From positions 12,817,713 through 12,881,712 of the forward strand of contig CM034395.1 in the NCBI GenBank assembly GCA_019925095.2: DNA of 64,000 nucleotides, written 5' to 3'. This DNA is from Dendrolimus kikuchii. Lineage: Eukaryota > Arthropoda > Insecta > Lepidoptera > Lasiocampidae. The notes under the pieces are model-generated. The model was not told the DNA's origin. It saw only the letters and a list, made by a program, of their open reading frames with translations, and did not search any database. Below, piece after piece: positions 58,501 through 64,000 of this stretch. Position 1 is the stretch's first letter. The number at the start of each line of letters is the position of its first letter. Made by a program: the position numbers and the translations under genes.

Positions 58501-61500
58501 CAAATATGCTTAAACTCGTTTTTCTCATTCGACGCTCAATCGTACTCAACAAGTAAGAACAAGTATTTTATGAACCAGCTGATTGATACAGGAATGCACA
58601 AATCGGGTTATTTAACAAAAACTTGTTAAAACATGAGCTCGCGGTCTATTATTTACGAAAATTACCTATCTAGGAATACTAATAACTATTAAAATGCGAA
58701 AGTGTGTCTGTTAATTTTTTATTTGTTTGTTTGTGTCTACTTTTATTTCGAAACGGAGCGACCGCTTGACATGATTTTTATTTCATTTATTCAATAAAAC
58801 AGGACAGATATATAAACTACGCGGAGAGAAATATCGAACCAAGTTTGAGCAATCTCTTAATTAATATTAGTTGATGTTCACAAGTTGTAGTCGAGATTCC
58901 AGAGTTCAGTCGGTGTCTAAGAGTCCTCCTAGCTAGATGAAATTACAAATCATCCCCCAAGCCTCTACACAACACCCTCATTTTTTTCTGGGTCTCTTAC
59001 CCCCTTTAGGACTGCAGCGCACAAGGGGGCGTTGTCGTCCACTTTGGGAATGGATGTGTTAGAGCATCACATGAAAACTACTGAACGGATTTAATTGAAA
59101 CTCGACATAGAGTGAGTCAAAAAGATAGAAGATATTATCATACAATGTATTTTCATTATTATGTTATTTTGCAGTTTCATAGTCAATCAGGTTTAGATCT
59201 TTATTGCAAGCTTTAGGTGAACAATTAATGCTAATGGAGCAATACAAATTGATACTGATTTATAAAATGTTTTATACCATTTCCTTGTGTACTGTTGATG
59301 TCCACAAAATTCCATGACTTGATTGTTATATGATATTAATCCTAGAAGACTTATAATATGGAAACAAATAATAAAAACAGAGCTTCATTTATATGAATAT
59401 ATGTATTGTTTTAGTTTCCAGGTGAATTGGCGAATATGCTAATATGTGCTGGTTGTCTTGGCTCGAGAAGTGATGATTTTAATGAAATAGTGGAGTGTGA
59501 TGGATGTGGGGTGACAGTGCATGAAGGTTTGTTTGTTACATTATAGTTTAAATCTTTATTAACTGTTTTATGAATGAAAATCATGAGTCTTGTACAGAAA
59601 TATATTTCTTGGTTCACTTTTGCCAACATATTTATTTGTATTAAAAGAATTTATTAATTAGTAAAAAAATATAAAAATCACAGAATACAATATTTCGAAG
59701 TGCACACAGCTATAGGTACAGATTCGGTGAAAAAATTGTGAAAAACCTATAATATTAACAAAAAAAAAATGTGGAAAAGTGTAGATAAACATGAAATTGT
59801 CACAAGCATAATGTGGATGTGTAATTTAAAAGTTGTTAGAGAGCATGCAGTGCTTAGACACATTTTCCAATTAAAATCAACACATTAACAATAGCTTGGT
59901 GTGAAATAAACCAATTCACTTCGGACACTATTCTCTAATAGGGAAGTCCCATTTTAAGAAAAGGATGTGTATGGAGTAGTAATACTAGTATGTGTCTTGA
60001 CTCTAATATTCCAGGTTGTTATGGTGTATCAGATGTGACTAGTGAATCTAGTACTGTGAGCTCAGCTTCTACAGAACCATGGTTTTGTGAGGCGTGTAAA
60101 GCTGGAGTCACTGACCCTGACTGTGAGCTTTGTCCCAATAAAGGTATTATGACTTTCCCTAATTTATTTCAACTTTACAAAAATATTAATTGACAAATGT
60201 ATAATTGACAACTCTGGGATCAATTCAAGTAATACTCAGACCAGAGTAAATACAGAAAGAATAATTATCAATATTTCCTGCACCAGAATTTATAACACTG
60301 GTCGGCAAAAACTCATTCCTAATTATTGTGATTTTTAGTAAAATTTCCATATTTCTGAATATGAACATAGTATTAAAAGTTTTGTACGACTTTCAGGTTT
60401 TTAATTGATGTTTTAAATGGTTTTTTTTTGCTTTACATACAAAACATATGTTTAATTTTTGTGCCAATAGCTGATTTAATTCCTCTGAAAACATAAAAAA
60501 AAAATTTAAAGTATATATCAAATTATTGATATTTCAGTTTATAGTATTCTCCAATTTCATGTTTTCTATTGTAAATTCTTGGCAAATCAAGTAATAAAAA
60601 TCTGCAAGTAATAATTCTGACCATTTTCCATTGTATTATTTCTCTATATGTAATATATCTTGCTAGAATCTTTCACCAAATTCATCAGATATTGCTTAAA
60701 GATTTGCGAAAAAGAAAATTAATTCTGACATGATGGTATTTTGGAGCTTGATAAGAAGAAAAAGGTTTTTGCAAGGAGCAAAAATTAAAAAAATATGTAA
60801 GATATATGTGCAAGAAATTAAAAGCGGATCTAAATTCAGCATGTCAAATTCTATATATTTATCGGATTTTCATTTAAAGGATTTGGTTGCCAACCAGTGT
60901 AATAGGAATAATTAATAATAAATTTTATTAACCATAAAACTGTTTTTTTCTACACAAAATATGTATGCTGAAGTATAGTAAAGTATGAATATTTTATTGT
61001 ATTACACTACATACCTATTTTTTGTAATTACAGGTGGAATTTTTAAAGAAACTGAAGTAGGAGCTTGGGTACATTTAGTATGTGCACTTTATGTGCCCGG
61101 TGTGGCATTTTCAGAGGTAACTGATAAAATATTTCACCATCCTCAAGAAGTTAATGGTCATAAAATAATTTAACCTCAAATATGGAAGTTTCTGTGAAAT
61201 ACGGACCAGGATCTGAGTGGGAAGACAGTCGTTTTATAATTTAATTGAAATGAACTTGTTTCTTTCTTTGACATACCCTTCCAGAAGACCAATATGAATT
61301 TGGCAAATAATGCCAGCATATAATTTAATTTTGATGAGACAATGAAATGTACAATAGTAGTCATAGATATGCATACATACTACACATACATCCACATATG
61401 TGTTATATCTCACTTAACTTCGCCCATGGAGCAATTCCATTCTTACTTTCATCATATATTCAGGCATAAACGTCTCCCAAGCTGATTATATATAGGTACA

Positions 61501-63296
61501 TCTGAAGTATTACACAATTATAATTCCTCCCGATATACTTGTGCACTAAACCAATTTTAATACACGCGACAGTGTACGAATCGTGTAAGCGAGACAGAGA
61601 TAGAAATGCATAGCAAGCAACACTCTGCCTTTTACTCTTGCGAATAATGTTCAATATATTATTTACATCTCGGAAACCTATCCGTCTTATTCAATATATA
61701 CAAACTAAAACGACGAATTATATTTTGTGTAATTGTATGTTACTATAGATCATCGTTTCTCAACCTGGGCTGCGACCCTTGTGGGGGTCGCGTTTGTTAT
61801 TAAAGAAGGTTCAATTGTGTTAAAAAAATAAGACCTATATACAAATAAAAAATAAACGAATAATTAAAATATTATTATAATTTAGTAGTGATGGGTGTAG
61901 TCGATACGTGCTAAGCAAGACTTGTAACATAAATATTATTAAGAACAAAATTTTGTAATATAAATATACACATGCGAAGTGCACCCCCCTACCCCGACCA
62001 ATTGACCGGTAGCATCTGCCCGCGACGCGACGTACCTCTGTTATAATCGTAAACGCAGTACTAATTTAAACTGCAAATATCCTTTTATTTCGCGAACCTC
62101 TTAGTCACCACTCACGTGAGATCCTACCACAAAGGGGTCGCAAGACTTTTTGCTTAAAATTTTGGATTTTTCCTGGGTCGCGACATAAAAATCTTTGAGA
62201 AACAATGCTATAGATGAACTTTCATCTGTTACTTGTAAAATATGCAAACACAGTCGACTTTCAATAATTTGACACTCAAGGAACCAGAGAAAAATTTCAA
62301 ATTACCGTGTCAAAATAAAACGAATTTATAAACAAGAGGTAGGGTGGAAAAGATCAGGTAAACAAGAATTTGATCAAAATTCGTCATTTATTATTTTAAA
62401 CATTTGTACAGTTATCCACAAATGTTTATTTTGAGTAGAAGTCTGTCTATCATTGTCCAATGATCTTCCAATAGTGGCGAGAGCTGAGAAAAAATCGTCA
62501 CTTGTGTCGCTTCTGAGGGCTTAGCAGTGTAGGGTAACGCTTCAAACTAGGGAAGCCCAGATTTCAAAATATTGCACGTTGGTGAGCAGGATACCATTCC
62601 TTCAACTTCAAATTACCGAGGAGACCAATTAATATTGTTTTTTTTTTTCAATTTCTCAAGTATTTTTCAAGGGACCGGGAAAAATATAATATTAAATTAA
62701 CGAGTGTTGTTACGTCACGTACATAGAATAATCTATTGCTACATAATTAGTAAAGTTAATACTTAGTAGTCTATGTTTATGCTCAAATCTGTATATACAG
62801 AAGACGGATAAACTTAATTGATGCATCTACGAAAATTTTTAGGTTTTACAATTTTCATATAGTATTTAAGATTTCTGTATATATAGTCTCGAGTTTAATG
62901 TTAAATTAATTTAACAATAATTACATCTAAAGTACAACACTCGTTATTTTGTACTCCTCTTACGGCGATTGAGCCATGGGCTGTCGCCAGTGGTGCGTAA
63001 CCACGTCACGCACACATGTCAAACGTCACATCCAACGGGGTACGTATCATCGACGCACCACACTACGTATTTAAACCCCCACAAGTTTCAAATTTTCGAG
63101 AGTAGACTGTATTAGGTACAAATTGTAAAATGTGTGTATAGGTGGAGCGTTTGTCGGGCGTGACGCTGTTCGAGATGGCGTACTCGCGGTGGGGGGCGCG
63201 CGCGTGCGCCCTCTGCGAGGACGCGGCATTCGCGCGCACCGGCGTCTGCGTCGGCTGCGACGCCGGCCTCTGCAAGACCTTCTTCCATGTTACCTG
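52491..63296 (+). CDS. PHF14: PHF14-like PHD-finger protein, N-terminal seven exons (partial)
   Basis: Seven phase-matched exons give about 263 codons; the gene continues beyond the window. The N-terminus is short, basic then acidic (KRKVKPVEPQSLLDFDLGEG, DDSDFRIEDHPEESDDYS), as in PHF14. Next comes a C4HC3 PHD finger (ICAGC, ECDGCGVTVHEGCYG, EPWFCEAC), immediately followed by an extended PHD module (CELCP, GGIFKETEVGAWVHLVCALY, VPGVAF, CALCEDAAFARTGVC, CDAGLCKTFFHVT). Vertebrate PHF14 is a nuclear histone-H3-binding protein that represses growth genes; the same role is inferred here. Two more PHD fingers are expected to the right. The acidic region is much shorter than in vertebrates. The 6.3-kb third intron is full of transposon relics. 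Confidence 0.9.
52582..52746 (+). CDS. PHF14: PHF14 exon 2 (basic/acidic N-terminus)
   Basis: Acceptor ctgttatag, donor gtatgt, ends phase 1. Encodes GRGLAKRKVKPVEPQSLLDF and the acidic SSDDSDF segment. Confidence 0.85.
53026..53162 (+). CDS. PHF14: PHF14 exon 3 (acidic/Ser-rich linker)
   Basis: Acceptor atttttag, donor gtatgt, ends phase 0. Encodes SASSGDESGSDLGNGFKNS to LEKAQKEFK; no ATG-initiated ORF covers it. Confidence 0.8.
53190..53880 (+). repeat. Family U1 repeat, fullest copy
   Basis: About 700 bp starting near ctgaattttaagtaggggg and continuing past gtttagtggccttatataa. Matches the split copy at 44490-46480 and the part at 41330-41560. No ORF. PHF14 intron 3. Confidence 0.65.
54245..55390 (-). 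pseudogene. mariner transposase relic
   Basis: Reverse-strand pieces in several frames: GNEERNGRPMTAVTEENML, VTYQVIQHILHIGSGSLHEI and PHNLTDAQKQARVE (DNA-binding part), DPETKRQW (before the catalytic region), and an end resembling the usual mariner C-terminus near 54330. Many stops and frameshifts. PHF14 intron 3. Confidence 0.85.
55915..56581. repeat. 77-nt direct repeat, 590 bp apart
   Basis: 55915-55991 and 56505-56581 appear identical (agtacgctatgaagcc to tatttttcaag). The second copy is in place within the hAT frame; the first is an extra piece near the hAT 3' end. Confidence 0.88.
56690..57226 (+). mobile_element. Helitron-like element, family H2, long form
   Basis: Starts tctatactaatattattaag and shares the long middle with 35633-36320. 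Interrupts the hAT relic. Confidence 0.55.
57243..57472 (+). mobile_element. Helitron-like element, family H2, short form
   Basis: From about actaatatattg to gacgtcgcgggcacagctagt; contains gaacgcgctaatctcagg. Directly follows the long copy. Confidence 0.6.
57879..58206 (+). mobile_element. Short LINE-like insertion with (GAT)n tail
   Basis: A perfect 16-bp duplication, gatcttgcagtcttga, at 57863-57878 and 58207-58222. It ends in (gat)n and splits the BED finger of the hAT relic. Confidence 0.85.
58361..59414. other. Rest of PHF14 intron 3, unassigned
   Basis: AT-rich; nothing recognised. Confidence 0.5.
59415..59526 (+). CDS. PHF14: PHF14 exon 4 (first half of PHD finger 1)
   Basis: Acceptor ttgttttag, donor gtttgt, ends phase 1. 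Encodes MLICAGCLGSRSDDFNEIVE and CDGCGVTVHE. The AG seven bases later (tttccag) would break the frame. Confidence 0.93.
60015..60143 (+). CDS. PHF14: PHF14 exon 5 (end of PHD 1, start of extended PHD)
   Basis: Acceptor atattccag, donor gtatta, phase 1 at both ends. Encodes CYGVSDVTSESSTVSSAST, EPWFCEACKAG and CELCPNK. Confidence 0.94.
60144..61033. other. PHF14 intron 5, unassigned
   Basis: AT-rich; no gene or known repeat seen. Confidence 0.5.
61034..61116 (+). CDS. PHF14: PHF14 exon 6 (extended PHD)
   Basis: Acceptor aattacag, donor gtaact, ends phase 0. Encodes GGIFKETEVGAWVHLVCALY and VPGVAFSE. Confidence 0.94.
61751..62207. mobile_element. hAT-type MITE, 457 bp
   Basis: A perfect 8-bp target duplication, ctatagat, at 61743-61750 and 62208-62215. 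Ends catcgtttctcaacc and (reversed) cattgtttctcaaag, with gctgcgaccc/gtcgcgaccc just inside. No ORF. PHF14 intron 6. Confidence 0.88.
62250..62715. mobile_element. Possible pogo/Tigger-type relic
   Basis: The left side reads cagtcgactttcaataattt and gacactcaaggaacc, resembling pogo-class termini; the right side has tcaagggaccgggaaaaat and taacgagtgttg. No ORF. PHF14 intron 6. Confidence 0.35.
63142..63296 (+). CDS. PHF14: PHF14 exon 7 (extended PHD), very GC-rich
   Basis: Acceptor gtgtgtatag, donor gtaaga, ends phase 2 in the middle of an expected Cys codon (TG-). Encodes VERLSGVTLFEMAYSRWGAR and CALCEDAAFARTGVCVGCDA. Nearly every third codon position is G or C, in contrast to exons 2-6. Confidence 0.94.
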
Positions 63297-64000
63297 GTAA
63301 GATAGATAGCCCCACTAGAGAGGCTCCTCTCGTGTTATTTTGATGTCTGATTGACACTGATAGTGTCTGTGCGGAAAGAGAATCGTCGTGGCGTAAATTT
63401 TGACTATAAAAAATTACGTTATGATTGTAACATTATGACTTATATGATAATCCTATAATATCAGCCCACCATTAGGAAATGGTGCGCCGGGTGCGGGCCA
63501 GCGCCAACGCCGTTCTGGCGATGATTGCTGTTAGGGTAGACTGTACCTACATTGACCTCGTACATACATTGATACATTACCTACTAGACACTGCTGAGCT
63601 ATCCATATTAATGGATTGAAATTATGACTTGTGTATACATGGGAATAAGTGTGAATGTGAATATTTATGTATGTGCAACTTTTTATCATTGTAATTATTA
63701 ATGTAATTGTGTATAATATGTATTATGACTATATGTTTTCCTGAAATAAGATTATTAAGACAATACTAAAATATTATATTCTAACACAGTCTCAAAATAT
63801 CAAGGTTTAAGAATTTTATATCAGAGATATAAAATTCTTAAACCTTGAATCTCTTAACAAATATAGTAATTAAGCACAGCAGCGGCCTCAAAACTTATGA
63901 CGGTCCCAGTGAACTAAAAAGTTACATGTATGTTAGTACTGATACTATACTATTTCTTTATTTTCTCGATGACAGTTGTAATTTGATAGTTGTAGTGTTG
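63297..64000. other. PHF14 intron 7 to window end
   Basis: No further PHF14 exon found; apart from the hairpin, only AT-rich sequence. Confidence 0.5.
63801..63847. repeat. Perfect 22-bp inverted repeat with 3-nt loop
   Basis: Left arm 63801-63822 (caaggtttaagaatttta...), loop aga, right arm 63826-63847 its exact complement. It lies downstream of PHF14 exon 7. Confidence 0.92.

Overview
The window looks like nuclear DNA of a moth or butterfly (Lepidoptera). It is AT-rich, has small exons with GT-AG introns, and is densely packed with transposons. The repeats look lepidopteran: Helitrons ending in a hairpin plus CTAGT, maT and mariner elements, jockey, R1-like and RTE-like LINEs, and a tRNA-derived SINE. 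A Hdd11-type Reeler-domain 'defense protein' gene also fits. Species cannot be decided from the sequence.

Layout. 1-1400 (+): Helitron pieces, then the last exon of an unrecognised gene that starts left of the window. 1501-2809: a complete DD41D transposon just past that gene's poly(A) signal. 3118-8641 (+): a three-exon secreted Reeler-domain gene. 11031-47107 (-): the complete 19-exon gene for tubulin-specific chaperone D (TBCD). I assembled it exon by exon; all phases agree and the CDS is 3618 nt (1205 aa). 52491-63296 (+): the first seven coding exons of a PHF14-like PHD-finger chromatin protein, which continues beyond the right edge. TBCD and PHF14 are divergent. After subtracting recognised or suspected insertions, only about 1.2 kb separates their start codons.

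Most remaining DNA is mobile. TBCD introns hold an intact-looking Tc1-type (DD34E) element, a 5'-truncated jockey LINE with a 14-bp target duplication, maT and mariner relics, several Helitrons, and a Helitron that carries two large tandem-repeat expansions. PHF14 introns hold a mariner relic, a hAT (ZBED5-like) relic broken by later insertions, and a 457-bp hAT MITE with a perfect 8-bp target duplication.

No new multi-gene system was found. The points most worth testing are structural: a near-perfect 160-nt inverted repeat bracketing the frame-neutral exon 13 of TBCD; a 472-bp tandem duplication whose junction falls inside the splice-acceptor AG of TBCD exon 12; Helitron copies that share a position where short repeats have expanded; and hairpins that look like template-switch events.
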